Shown: one piece after another, positions 1 through 7,873 of the stretch
Layout: each line of letters begins with the position of its first letter
Numbering within the stretch: the first letter of the stretch is position 1
NCBI RefSeq assembly: GCF_015477605.1
Contig: NZ_JADLQX010000026.1
Location: 20,311 to 84,310 of the forward strand
Direction of reading: 5' to 3'
Source of the DNA: Nocardia amamiensis
Lineage (GTDB): Bacteria; Actinomycetota; Actinomycetes; Mycobacteriales; Mycobacteriaceae
Length of the DNA: 64,000 nt
The notes under the pieces: generated by a model
Database searches by the model: none
What the model saw: the letters and a program-made list of their open reading frames with translations, nothing else
What the model was told of the DNA's origin: nothing
Program-made: the position numbers and the translations under genes

Positions 1-1
1 G

Positions 2-361
2 AACATTGCTGTGGAGTCGGCGTCTGTTCCACCACCTGGCATGGTTGTGGAGGCAGCGTTGGTTCTGCCGCCCGGCAGTCTTGTCGATTCAGGGTCCGTT
101 TCCGGGCCTGGCGCTGTGGTGGGGTCGGGCCTTGTTTCGCGGCCGAGCGCGGTTGTGGAGGGGGGATCTGTTCCACAGCCCGGCGTCGTTGCCGGGTCGG
201 GGTCGGATTTGCCGCCAGCCAGTGTTGTCGATTCGGGTTCTGTTTCCGGGCCTGGCGCTGTGGTGGGGTCGGGGTCTGTTTCGCGGCCGAGCATTGCTGT
301 GGAGTCGGCATCTGTTCCACCGCCCAGCACGGTTGTGGAGTCGGCGTCCGTTTCACCGCCC
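2..361 (+). repeat. Tandem 36-bp (12-codon) repeats
   Basis: About ten in-frame copies of a 36-bp unit encode a Val/Ser/Gly/Pro-rich 12-residue repeat. A higher-order period of 144 bp (four units) is visible: the stretch from GTCGATTC at 83 recurs almost unchanged from 227. The array continues leftwards out of the window. The near-identity of the 144-bp copies suggests recent duplication. Confidence 0.8.
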
Positions 362-985
362 AGCACCGATTCCGAGTCGGAGGCTGTGCGGGTTGCCCAG
401 GAAATGGCGACCCGGCACGGCCTGGAGGTCATCGGGTTCGAGACGGCGAGTATCGAGGCGCAGGCTGTTCGCGAGGTCGCCTCCGCTCTGGACGAATTGC
501 TCGTGAAGTACCCGATTCCGTTACGCGGCATCGAGATCGCCGAACGACGCGATGAGGCGGACCCTCGCTCGGTGCGGAATCAACCCTCGCAAACCGAGCC
601 ACCGGGGGAACCGGCACTGTGGATCGTGCTCGACAGATCCTCCTTGGTCCCGCCGGCAGGATCGGTCCCGAAGGAAGGGCGGCGCCGAGGACTCAGACGT
701 CGGTCCGCCGAGCGGCCGATATACGTGGCGGTCGTGCGTGAATTCGCCGGTGCGCTCGATATCGCGGGCGGCTTCCGGGCTCGTCAAGAGGCTATGCGGG
801 CACTGGTCGCCGAGTCGCTGCGCGGGGGTGGCGGTGGCCAGGGTCTGCTGGACCCGGGCCGGGCGCTGGTCGAGGGCTTCACCGAGGTGGTGTTGCGCGG
901 GGAGCGCGCAGGCGAGCTGGCGAAGGCGCTGCACGGGGCACTGGTGAAAATGGCCCGAGCCGAGTCGGCGGACCTATCGGCTTGA
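2..985 (+). CDS. Repeat-bearing protein, C-terminal part (start outside window)
   Basis: Partial: the reading frame is open from the first codon of the window, and the codons before the GTG at 11 read as the end of another repeat unit, so the true start lies upstream. Residues up to about 120 are ten tandem 12-residue units of the pattern V-x-S-x-S-V-x-x-P-x-x-V (for example VDSGSVSGPGAV). A globular region follows, including YVAVVREFAGALDIAGGFRA at about residues 241-260. Related actinobacterial toxin-like proteins, as I recall them, have a HEFGHxLD zinc motif here; this copy has REFAGALD. I infer the toxic or secretory C-terminal end of a large repeat protein, possibly an inactive metallopeptidase fold. 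No function can be assigned with confidence. Confidence 0.6.
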   Translation, partial: NIAVESASVPPPGMVVEAALVLPPGSLVDSGSVSGPGAVVGSGLVSRPSAVVEGGSVPQPGVVAGSGSDLPPASVVDSGSVSGPGAVVGSGSVSRPSIAVESASVPPPSTVVESASVSPPSTDSESEAVRVAQEMATRHGLEVIGFETASIEAQAVREVASALDELLVKYPIPLRGIEIAERRDEADPRSVRNQPSQTEPPGEPALWIVLDRSSLVPPAGSVPKEGRRRGLRRRSAERPIYVAVVREFAGALDIAGGFRARQEAMRALVAESLRGGGGGQGLLDPGRALVEGFTEVVLRGERAGELAKALHGALVKMARAESADLSA

Positions 986-1285
986 CCGTGTGAATGCGGG
1001 CACGGCCGTTTTCACCTCGGGGCGTCCGAACCGCAGAGGCTTTGCCGGCCAATGACCCTGAGCGGGTAACCGGAGCTGCACTGCGAACGGGGCTGTTTTG
1101 CGGCCGTGCGGGGTAGGCGTGCAATATGAGGAGGCTCGACGGCCATGACGAGGAACTATCGGCTTCGATGTGTCCCTCACCGTGGCGGGGGACCCCGCTG
1201 TTCCGGGGCCGGAACTGATCTGTTATCTACTGGCTACGATTATTTTCGACTACACGCGCTCGGTAACCGTGAAGGGATTATCTCT

Positions 1286-1621
1286 ATGGCACGCAAGGTC
1301 GTCGTGACACTGGTCGATGACTACGACGGCAAGTCTCAGGCCGAGGAAACGGTGTCTTTCGCCTTGGATGGCGTGGCCTACGAGATGGACTTGTCGGGCG
1401 ACAATGCCGGTCAGTTGCGCGAATTCTTCGAGCAGTGGGTCCCATACGCGCGCAAGGTGGGTCGTGCGCGCCGCGGCCGCGGGGGTACGCCACGGTCGGC
1501 AACCGATCGGGAACAGGCCACGGTCATCCGGGAATGGGCGCGCAAAAACGGCATTGATGTGTCGGCCCGCGGTCGGATAGCCGCCGAAGTGGTCGAGGCC
1601 TACAAAAAGGCCAACGCGTAG
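1286..1621 (+). CDS. lsr2: Lsr2 family nucleoid-associated protein
   Basis: Encodes 111 residues, the normal Lsr2 length. Lsr2 is the actinobacterial H-NS analogue: it bridges DNA and silences AT-rich, often foreign, genes. The N-terminal dimerisation strand-helix region starts MARKVVVTLVDDYDGK. A basic linker (RRGRGGTPRS) leads to the C-terminal DNA-binding domain REWARKNGIDVSARGRI, which contains the RGR hook that inserts in the minor groove. I chose ATG 1286 because the protein then begins as Lsr2 proteins do and GAAGGG lies just upstream. An in-frame ATG at 1145 would add 47 residues unlike any Lsr2. Monocistronic, since the next gene starts 28 bases later with its own start. Many Nocardia-type genomes carry more than one lsr2, so this may not be the main copy. 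Confidence 0.93.
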   Translation: MARKVVVTLVDDYDGKSQAEETVSFALDGVAYEMDLSGDNAGQLREFFEQWVPYARKVGRARRGRGGTPRSATDREQATVIREWARKNGIDVSARGRIAAEVVEAYKKANA

Positions 1622-1649
1622 CTGCGCCGAACCGGGGTACGCGACCACC

Positions 1650-2666
1650 ATGACGGTCACCACGGATGCCCCGTCGCAGGAACTGCCCCGGCCGCGCGGC
1701 GAGTTGTCGCACGCGGTCGTGGAGTTGCTGCGCGGGACACCGGGCCGGTCGGTGCCCCGGCTGGGTTCGGCGGACCCGTACGGCGAGGACCTGCACCTGG
1801 CCCTGCACACCTGTTACGAGCTGCACTATCACGGCTTCACGGCGGTGGATCCAGGGTGGGAGTGGGACACGGGCCTGCTGGGTTTGCGCGCCGCGATGGA
1901 ACAGCGGTTCCAGCGCACGCTGAAGGACGATGTGCCCGGCGGGGCGGATCTCGACGCGGAACTCGATCACCTGCTCGTGACACCGGCCGACCCCGCCGGA
2001 CCCACCCGCTTCCTGCGCGATGAAGGCGATTGGTGGCAGATGCGCGAGTACTTCGTGCACCGCTCGATCTATCACCACAAGGAAGCCGATCCGTACGCGT
2101 GGGTGATCCCGCGATTGCGCGGCCAAGCCAAGGCATCGCTGGTGGCGGTCGAATTCGACGAGTTCGGCGGCGGGCGCGGCGAACGCGTGCACGCGCGGCT
2201 GTACGCCGATCTGCTGGACGGCGCAGGCTTGAACCCCGGATATCTGCACTACCTGGACGTGGTGCCGGCCCCGATGCTCGCTCTGGTGAACATGATGTCG
2301 CTGTTCGGTCTGCATCGATCGCTGCGTGGCGCGTTGGTCGGTCACTTCGCCACTGTGGAGATCACCTCGCCGCCGGGGGCGCAGTACATGGTGGAGGCGT
2401 TGCGGCGCCTGGACGCCGACCCGGCGTGCGTGCTGTTCTATCGCGAGCATGTGGAAGCCGACGCCGTGCACGAGCAGGTCATGCGCACCGGCGTGATCGG
2501 CAGCCTGCTCGCGGACGAGCCCGGTCTGACCGAGTCGGTGGTGTTCGGTATCCAGGCGACGAATCTGCTCGAGGACCGCTTCGCCGACCACGTTCTGGAC
2601 TCCTGGCGCGCGAGCCGCACCTCGTTGCGGAATATCGAGGGTGAGCCGCGCGGCTCCCGGGATTAG
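1650..2666 (+). CDS. Iron-containing redox enzyme (heme-oxygenase-like diiron fold)
   Basis: Encodes 338 residues. It resembles the family annotated as iron-containing redox enzyme (Haem_oxygenas_2, the fold of UndA and SznF type diiron oxidases). Visible candidate metal ligands are in the helix VAVEFDEFGGGRGERVHARL and in FYREHVEADAVHEQVM, which together give the Glu/His/Asp set typical of the fold. The middle of the protein is helical and hydrophobic (MLALVNMMSLFGLHRSLRGA). The methyltransferase and the CDGSH iron-sulfur protein follow immediately with overlaps or short spacing, suggesting one operon. The substrate is unknown. Family-level call is good; any specific oxidation or oxygenation reaction would be guesswork. 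Confidence 0.82.
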   Translation: MTVTTDAPSQELPRPRGELSHAVVELLRGTPGRSVPRLGSADPYGEDLHLALHTCYELHYHGFTAVDPGWEWDTGLLGLRAAMEQRFQRTLKDDVPGGADLDAELDHLLVTPADPAGPTRFLRDEGDWWQMREYFVHRSIYHHKEADPYAWVIPRLRGQAKASLVAVEFDEFGGGRGERVHARLYADLLDGAGLNPGYLHYLDVVPAPMLALVNMMSLFGLHRSLRGALVGHFATVEITSPPGAQYMVEALRRLDADPACVLFYREHVEADAVHEQVMRTGVIGSLLADEPGLTESVVFGIQATNLLEDRFADHVLDSWRASRTSLRNIEGEPRGSRD

Positions 2667-2697
2667 CCGGCCTGATCCGGGCTATCCGTCGACTGTG

Positions 2698-3351
2698 ATG
2701 TTGTTCCGGCCCCCTGGGGTCTATCGGCCGCAGCTGGACACGTGGCTGCTGGTCCGTGCGCTCTCCGAGGCGGGTGTCCCGCGCGGTGCGGAGGCGTTGG
2801 ACGTGTGCACCGGTACCGGGGCTTTGGCCGTCGCGGCCGCGCGGGCGGGAGCGGCGACGGTGACGGCGGTGGACGTCTCCCGTGCCGCGGTGGTGTCGGC
2901 GTGGTTGAACTGCCGCGTCCGCGGGATCGACGTCGAGGTGCTGCGCGGTGATTTCGCCGCGGTACTCGGTCGGCGCAGTTTCGATCTGGTGGTGGCCAAC
3001 CCGCCCTATGTGCCCGCTCCCGAAAACGCCGCCTACCGCGGCTCGGCGCGGGCGTGGAACGCCGGGGCCCGGGGCCGGGCCGTGCTCGACCAGCTGTGCA
3101 CGGCGTTGCCTGCGCTGCTGAAACCGCGCGGCATGGCGCTGATCGTGCATTCGGTGCTGTGTGACCCGGATGCGACGCTCGCCCAGTTGCGCGAGAACGA
3201 GTTGAAGGCCGCCATCGTGGCCCGGGCGACCGTGCCCTTCGGTCCTGTCCTGCGCCGCCGCGCGGACTGGCTGGCCTCGGCCGGGCTGATCGAGCCCGGC
3301 CAGAGAATGGAAGATCTGGTGGTGATCCGTGCCGATCGAATCCGACCATGA
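2698..3351 (+). CDS. HemK-type SAM-dependent methyltransferase
   Basis: Encodes 217 residues from ATG 2698 (MLFRPPGVYRPQ). A GTG at 2641 would add 19 residues and overlap the upstream gene; I prefer 2698 because HemK2-like proteins begin just before the VYxPxxDT motif. SAM motif I is LDVCTGTGALAVAAARAGA (residues about 32-50) and the catalytic NPPY motif is VVANPPYVPAP (about 98-108). The NPPY motif marks N-methylation of a planar amide or base, in HemK enzymes the glutamine of release factors. The protein lacks the N-terminal helical domain of PrmC, so it is the short HemK2/MTQ2-like type. Its target is unknown, and its position between the diiron protein and CDGSH protein suggests a shared role. 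Confidence 0.85.
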   Translation: MLFRPPGVYRPQLDTWLLVRALSEAGVPRGAEALDVCTGTGALAVAAARAGAATVTAVDVSRAAVVSAWLNCRVRGIDVEVLRGDFAAVLGRRSFDLVVANPPYVPAPENAAYRGSARAWNAGARGRAVLDQLCTALPALLKPRGMALIVHSVLCDPDATLAQLRENELKAAIVARATVPFGPVLRRRADWLASAGLIEPGQRMEDLVVIRADRIRP

Positions 3352-3535
3352 GCGGCGGCGGGTGACGCTCACCGCCGACGGCCCCGCGTTGATCGAGGGT
3401 CCGGTCGAAGTGGTCACCGCGGACGGTCGAACGATCCGCTCCGACCGGTTCGCGGTCGCGCTGTGCCTGTGCCGGCGTTCGAAGAATTATCCGTTCTGCG
3501 ACACCAGCCATCGCAAGCACTGCCGTCCGTCGTGA
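3329..3535 (+). CDS. CDGSH-type iron-sulfur protein
   Basis: Encodes 68 residues and starts at GTG 3329, overlapping the methyltransferase by 23 bases. The cluster motif C-x-C-x10-C-x3-H is present as CLCRRSKNYPFCDTSH (about residues 46-61), which binds a redox-active 2Fe-2S cluster with three Cys and one His. It is a soluble single-motif protein without a membrane anchor. Members of this family act in electron transfer or iron-sulfur handling. The overlap implies translational coupling and makes it a candidate electron donor or cluster source for the diiron protein at 1650. That partnership is inferred. Confidence 0.9.
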   Translation: MPIESDHERRRVTLTADGPALIEGPVEVVTADGRTIRSDRFAVALCLCRRSKNYPFCDTSHRKHCRPS

Positions 3536-3802
3536 CCGGACTGCGGATCCGGTCCCCGACCCCGGTAACGCCCCGCCGCAACGGAGTTCGGCCACGGTGA
3601 TCCCGGTCTGTCGCGCGAGTTGAGCCAGTTCGTGTACGCACTCCTCGGAGTGTGCCATTGCCGTCCCTGCCGCGGCGGGGTCCAGCGCACGATACGACCC
3701 GACCGGGCGACAACCGTAGGACTCGGGCGCGTTTCGCCGCCGCGGCGGCGGGAATGTCGCAGAAGCCAACCCGGAAATCATCCCCACGCAAGGAGAAAGA
3801 CG

Positions 3803-4297
3803 ATGAGCACCGACGCGATCGTGCTGTTGCGCGACGATCACAAGGCGATTCGCAAGCTTTTCCGCGAGTTCGGGAAGACCGGTTCCGAGGCCGCCAAGGG
3901 GCGTGTGGTGGACAAGATCATCGAGGCACTCACGGTGCACACGTATCTGGAGAACGAGTGCATGTACCCCGAGGTCCGCAAACTCGTCCCGGAACTGGAA
4001 GAAGACATCCTCCAGTCGTTCGAGGAGCATCATGTCGCCGACCTGCTCGCGGCGGAACTCGCGACGATGAAGCCCGAAGACGAGCATTTCACCGCGAAAG
4101 CCACCGTCCTGATCGAGAATGTCGACCACCACATCGATGAGGAAGAGAACGAGTGGTTCCCGACGGTGCGAGAGCGTCTGGGGCGCAAGCAACTACAGGA
4201 ACTCGGGGCGCGGATGCAAGAACTCAGGAAGAAGGCGCCGACCTCGCCCGCGCAGCCCTCGGCGCTGAAGAAGGCCGTCGACGCGGTCCTGGCCTGA
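3803..4297 (+). CDS. Hemerythrin domain protein
   Basis: Encodes 164 residues. ATG 3803 is preceded by a strong AAGGAG ribosome site (3790-3796). Hemerythrin iron ligands can be seen in order: LLRDDHKAIRKLF, HTYLENECMYPEV, EEHHVADLLAAEL and ENVDHHIDEEENEWFP. These build a four-helix bundle holding a non-heme diiron site, used for sensing or handling O2, NO or peroxide. The C-terminal 25 residues are basic and Ala/Lys-rich (RKKAPTSPAQPSALKKAVDA). It is a separate unit, convergent with the flavodoxin-like gene, with a shared hairpin between them. Function beyond oxygen or stress response is not visible. Confidence 0.9.
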   Translation: MSTDAIVLLRDDHKAIRKLFREFGKTGSEAAKGRVVDKIIEALTVHTYLENECMYPEVRKLVPELEEDILQSFEEHHVADLLAAELATMKPEDEHFTAKATVLIENVDHHIDEEENEWFPTVRERLGRKQLQELGARMQELRKKAPTSPAQPSALKKAVDAVLA

Positions 4298-4320
4298 ACC
4301 GGGCGATCGCGCGCCTGGCA

Positions 4321-4350
4321 CCCGCCGGCTGGAGTGTTTCAGTCGGCGGG
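4321..4350. terminator. Bidirectional hairpin between convergent genes
   Basis: Inverted repeat 4321-4331 / 4340-4350 (CCCGCCGGCTG with CAGTCGGCGGG, one G-T pair), loop of 8 bases including GTTT. It lies between the hemerythrin stop and the convergent flavodoxin-like gene and overlaps the latter's last codons. Confidence 0.6.
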
Positions 4351-4950
4351 CGGATACTGCTGCGCACGCAGAACCCGGGCCAGGTGGGCAGCGTTCCTGG
4401 CCAGCGTCGCGGTCGCCGAGGCCACCGCCTTGGGCACCGAGTCGAGTTCTCGGTAGTCGGTGCCACCCATGGCTTGGTCGTTCCAGTAGGTGCAGCCCTG
4501 CGCCGGGATGGTGAATCCGATGTCGTTGAGCCCCTGATACAGGTCGGCGACGATCTTGTGCGCGCCGTCCTCGTTGCCGACCACCGCGACCGTGCCGACC
4601 TTGCCGGTCATCGCGGGCCTGCCCTGCTCATCGGTCTCGGACAACTCGGCGTCCAACCGCTCCAGCACGCGCTGCGCCACCGAGGACATGTGCCCCAGCC
4701 AGGTCGGCGTCGAGACCAGCAGGATGTCGGCCGCGGCGACGCGCTCACGGATCTGCGGCCACTGGTCGCCGGGTCCCTCGTCGGCACGGATTCCGGGAAG
4801 CACATCGTGATCCACCACGCGCAGTACCGTGCCCCGCACGCCGTGCTCGGCCAGCGCGTCGAGCACTTGCCGGGCGATCAGGTCGCTGCTGGATTCGGCG
4901 GGGGACTTCTTCAACGTGCACACGAGTGCGACGGCGACCGGATCGGCCAT
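4339..4950 (-). CDS. Flavodoxin-fold NAD(P)H-dependent oxidoreductase
   Basis: Encodes 203 residues. The N-terminus VAVALVCTLKKSPAESSSDLIA is the beta-strand and phosphate-binding loop of flavodoxin-fold FMN reductases. STPTWLGHMSSVAQRVLERLD is the second FMN-contact loop (the WLG-Ms motif of WrbA/flavodoxin reductases), and VGTVAVVGNEDGAHKIVADL the third. It probably uses NAD(P)H to reduce quinones or other electron acceptors by two electrons. The upstream decarboxylase-fold gene on the same strand ends 33 bases before this start, so the two may be cotranscribed. The physiological acceptor is unknown. Confidence 0.87.
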   Translation of the reverse strand: MADPVAVALVCTLKKSPAESSSDLIARQVLDALAEHGVRGTVLRVVDHDVLPGIRADEGPGDQWPQIRERVAAADILLVSTPTWLGHMSSVAQRVLERLDAELSETDEQGRPAMTGKVGTVAVVGNEDGAHKIVADLYQGLNDIGFTIPAQGCTYWNDQAMGGTDYRELDSVPKAVASATATLARNAAHLARVLRAQQYPPAD

Positions 4951-4983
4951 GGCGGAACCTCCTGAGAACAGAGCTGATTCGGA

Positions 4984-6447
4984 TCACGCGCGGGCAACGA
5001 CACGAATCGTGCGCAACCGCGCATCGGCGGCGTCCGGCACGTTCATCCCCGCGTCCAGTCCGGTGCGCAGATAGTCGACGACGGCGCGGTCGATCACCTC
5101 GCCGGGAACAACCACCGGAACGCCCGGCGGGTACGGCGTCAGCTGCTCGGCCGCGATCCGGCCCACCGCGTTGTCGGCGGGCACCGTCTCGACGGGCCCG
5201 AAGAACGCGTCGCGCGGCAGCATCGCACTCTCCAATTGCAGATCTGCGGGGGAAGGCAATGCGATGCGCGCAGGCGTGGGCTCGGTCAACTGTTCTCGCC
5301 AAGCCCTGATTCCGTCGACCAAGGTGTCGATGGTGCCTTTGTCGTCGCCGAGCGACAGCGTGGCGAGCAACCGGCGGTGATCGGCGAGGCCCATGTCGAG
5401 GCGGCGGTGTTGCCGCAGCCAGTCCGCCGCCTGATAGCCGCTGGCCCCGGTGCCGGCCAGGTCCATCAGGACCTGCAGGCGATCGAGATCATGGGAAGCT
5501 TCGACACCGAGCAGCTCGTCGTCGAGCACCGCGATTCCGGGGATCTCCTCCAGCTGCCGCCTGGCGTGCTCGGCGACCCGCAGGGCTTCGCCGAGCAACT
5601 CGTGCCCGTGTTCGACCATCTGCCTGCGCCAGCCGTCCATCGCCGCGTAGATCAGCACGTTCGGGCTGGTGGTCATCAGCAGGTCGGCGCATTCGCTGAG
5701 CCGGATCGGATCGACGAGGTCGCCTTGGAGGTGGAACACCGAGCCCTGTTCGAATCCGGCGCCCATCTTATGCACGCTGACCACGCAGACATCCGCGCCG
5801 GCGTCCATCGCCCAGGTCGGCAGGTCCTCGTGGAACGGCAGATGCGCGCCCCATGCCTCGTCGACGATCAGTGGCTTACCGCGTTCATGGCAGAGGTCGG
5901 CGATGGCCGCGATATCCGCGCAGGTGCCATACGGGCTCGGAGTCACGATCAGCGCGCCCGCGGCGTCGGGGTGTTCCTCCCACGCATTGCGCACCTGCTG
6001 CGGCGACGGCGGATGCGAGAAGTGCTGCTCGGCATCCCATCGGGGGGTGATCCAGTGCGGTTGCACACCGGAGAAGATGAGTCCCGCGACGATGGATTTG
6101 TGACTGTCCCGCGGCACGAGGAGGCCGCCGTCGTGGCCGCCCGCGACCGCCATCATCGCCGCCTTGACCGACAGCGAACTGCCGCAGGTGGAGAAGAACG
6201 CCGTTTCGGCCCGTACCGCGTCGGCCATCAGCGCCTCGGCCCGCGCGAGGTAGCCGTGGCGGGACAAGCGGTCGTCGAGACCGGCGTTGGCCAGCACGTC
6301 GGATCCGAAGGCGTCCCGTCCGATCACCTCCAGGACGCGTGCGTCGGTGCCGCGTCCTTGCCGGTGTCCGGGTGGCGTGAACCCGTACCGGCCCAACCGG
6401 TGATAGTCGGCCAGCGCTTCCAGCAGTGGAGCTCGTGAATGATCCAC
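4984..6447 (-). CDS. Orn/Lys/Arg decarboxylase-fold PLP enzyme
   Basis: Encodes 487 residues. The sequence follows the short, wing-less Orn/Lys/Arg decarboxylase family found in actinobacteria and Bacilli: TPPGHRQGRG near residue 25, AETAFFSTCGSSLSVKAAM for the PLP phosphate site, LIVDEAWGAHLPF with the PLP-ring Asp, and SVHKMGAGFEQGSVFH with the Schiff-base lysine. It probably decarboxylates a basic amino acid to a polyamine such as cadaverine, agmatine or putrescine; the substrate cannot be read from the sequence. The C-terminal third (PYPPGVPVVVPGEVI) matches the OKR_DC C-terminal domain. It reads divergently from the alcohol dehydrogenase and is probably cotranscribed with the flavodoxin-like gene. 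Confidence 0.87.
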   Translation of the reverse strand: MDHSRAPLLEALADYHRLGRYGFTPPGHRQGRGTDARVLEVIGRDAFGSDVLANAGLDDRLSRHGYLARAEALMADAVRAETAFFSTCGSSLSVKAAMMAVAGGHDGGLLVPRDSHKSIVAGLIFSGVQPHWITPRWDAEQHFSHPPSPQQVRNAWEEHPDAAGALIVTPSPYGTCADIAAIADLCHERGKPLIVDEAWGAHLPFHEDLPTWAMDAGADVCVVSVHKMGAGFEQGSVFHLQGDLVDPIRLSECADLLMTTSPNVLIYAAMDGWRRQMVEHGHELLGEALRVAEHARRQLEEIPGIAVLDDELLGVEASHDLDRLQVLMDLAGTGASGYQAADWLRQHRRLDMGLADHRRLLATLSLGDDKGTIDTLVDGIRAWREQLTEPTPARIALPSPADLQLESAMLPRDAFFGPVETVPADNAVGRIAAEQLTPYPPGVPVVVPGEVIDRAVVDYLRTGLDAGMNVPDAADARLRTIRVVARA

Positions 6448-6592
6448 GGCTACCGGCTACCCGGAATCGGTGGCGGCACACGTCGGCTGCCCCGCCGACC
6501 CGAAACTGTCGCGGCACCCTGGACTGGTCGTTTCGCGCGCGGGCGCGCGGGTAGGTCCGGGAAGATACCGACCCCCGACCGGAGGAGCGCGG

Positions 6593-7786
6593 ATGAAGGC
6601 AGTGACATGGCAAGGACGACGCAAAGTCGCCGTGGAAACGGTGCCCGATCCGCGGATCGAGGCGCCGACGGACGCGATCATCGAAGTCACCTCCAGCGGC
6701 ATCTGCGGATCCGATCTGCATCTGTACGAGGTGATGGGCGCCTACATGAGCAGCGGCGACGTGCTGGGCCACGAAGCGATGGGCCGGGTCGTGGAGACCG
6801 GTTCCGACGTCACCGACCTGAAGCGCGGCGACCGTGTCGTGATCCCGTTCCAGATCACCTGCGGAGACTGCTACATGTGCCGGACCGGCCTGACCAGTCA
6901 GTGCGAGACCACGCAGGTCCGCAAATACGGCTGCGGCGCAGCCCTATTCGGCTATTCCAAGCTCTACGGGCAGGTACCCGGCGGTCAGGCCGAGTTTCTG
7001 CGCGTGCCCTACGCCGACGCCACCCACATCACGGTGCCCGACGGCCCGGACGACGCTCGATTCCTCTACTTGTCCGACGTGCTGCCGACCGCCTGGCAGG
7101 CGGTGGAATACGCCGCGGTCCCCGACGGCGGCTCGGTGACGGTACTGGGCCTCGGCCCGATCGGGGACATGGCCTGCCGCATCGCCGCGCAGCGCGGATT
7201 GCGTGTGATCGGGGTCGACCGGGTGCCCGAACGCCTCGCCAGGGTGGCCGAGCGTGGCGTCGAGGTCATCGATCTGGACGCCGTGGACGAGCCGATCGGC
7301 GACATCATCCGGGGCTGGACCGATGGTCGCGGCACCGACTCGGTGATCGATGCGGTCGGCATGGAGGCCCACGGGTCGCCGTTCGCGTCGGCCGCCCAGC
7401 GGTCGGCGGCGTTCCTGCCGGATATCGTCGCGCAGCGGGTGATGGACACCGCAGGCGTCGACCGGCTCGCGGCGCTCAACTCCGCGATCGACATCGTCCG
7501 CCGCGGGGGCACGATCTCGGTGAGCGGCGTCTACGGCGGCATGCTCGACCCGCTGCCGATGCGGGTGCTGTTCGACAAGCAGATCCAGGTGCGCATGGGA
7601 CAGGCCAACGTCCGGCGATGGGTCGACGACATCATGCCGCTGCTGCAGAACGGCGATCCACTGGGCGTGGAAACCTTTGCCACCCATCGGCTTCCGCTGT
7701 CGAATGCCGCGCAGGCGTATGACATCTTCCAGCACAAGTCGGACGGAGCGGTGAAGATCGTCCTGGATCCGACTGCCACGAGCTGA
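6593..7786 (+). CDS. Zinc-dependent alcohol dehydrogenase (formaldehyde dehydrogenase-like)
   Basis: Encodes 397 residues from ATG 6593, preceded by GGAGGAG (6581-6587). An ORF start further upstream (6470) lacks family similarity. Catalytic zinc residues lie in SSGICGSDLHLYE and VLGHEAMG. The structural zinc loop is CGDCYMCRTGLTSQCE with four cysteines. The NAD-binding Rossmann motif is VTVLGLGPIGDMACRIA. Length and the extended C-terminal region place it in the subfamily of glutathione-independent formaldehyde dehydrogenase or dismutase-like enzymes, which oxidise small alcohols or aldehydes. The real substrate is unknown. A strong hairpin terminator follows, so it is likely monocistronic. 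Confidence 0.9.
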   Translation: MKAVTWQGRRKVAVETVPDPRIEAPTDAIIEVTSSGICGSDLHLYEVMGAYMSSGDVLGHEAMGRVVETGSDVTDLKRGDRVVIPFQITCGDCYMCRTGLTSQCETTQVRKYGCGAALFGYSKLYGQVPGGQAEFLRVPYADATHITVPDGPDDARFLYLSDVLPTAWQAVEYAAVPDGGSVTVLGLGPIGDMACRIAAQRGLRVIGVDRVPERLARVAERGVEVIDLDAVDEPIGDIIRGWTDGRGTDSVIDAVGMEAHGSPFASAAQRSAAFLPDIVAQRVMDTAGVDRLAALNSAIDIVRRGGTISVSGVYGGMLDPLPMRVLFDKQIQVRMGQANVRRWVDDIMPLLQNGDPLGVETFATHRLPLSNAAQAYDIFQHKSDGAVKIVLDPTATS

Positions 7787-7801
7787 CCGCACAACCCGCA
7801 C

Positions 7802-7843
7802 CGGCCTCGATCACAGTGGTTTCCACCGCGATCGAGGCCGTTT
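7802..7843 (+). terminator. Rho-independent-like terminator after the alcohol dehydrogenase
   Basis: Perfect 11-bp stem 7802-7812 / 7830-7840 (CGGCCTCGATC with GATCGAGGCCG). The loop contains a second small stem, GTGG-TTT-CCAC, and TTT follows the right arm. It lies between the dehydrogenase stop and the P-type ATPase start. Confidence 0.75.
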
Positions 7844-7873
7844 GTCGGTTCCGACCTTGGGTAGCTGCCGAGT

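Noticed and set aside
1145..1285. 47-residue N-terminal extension of Lsr2
   Set aside because: Lsr2 proteins start at MARKVV; the extension has no similarity and its composition is not coding-like.
3537..3659. Minus-strand stretch beginning MAHSEECVHELAQLARQTG
   Set aside because: The first 25 residues look gene-like, but the frame runs on without a stop through antisense of the neighbouring genes. A small gene or relic is possible, but I cannot define its end.
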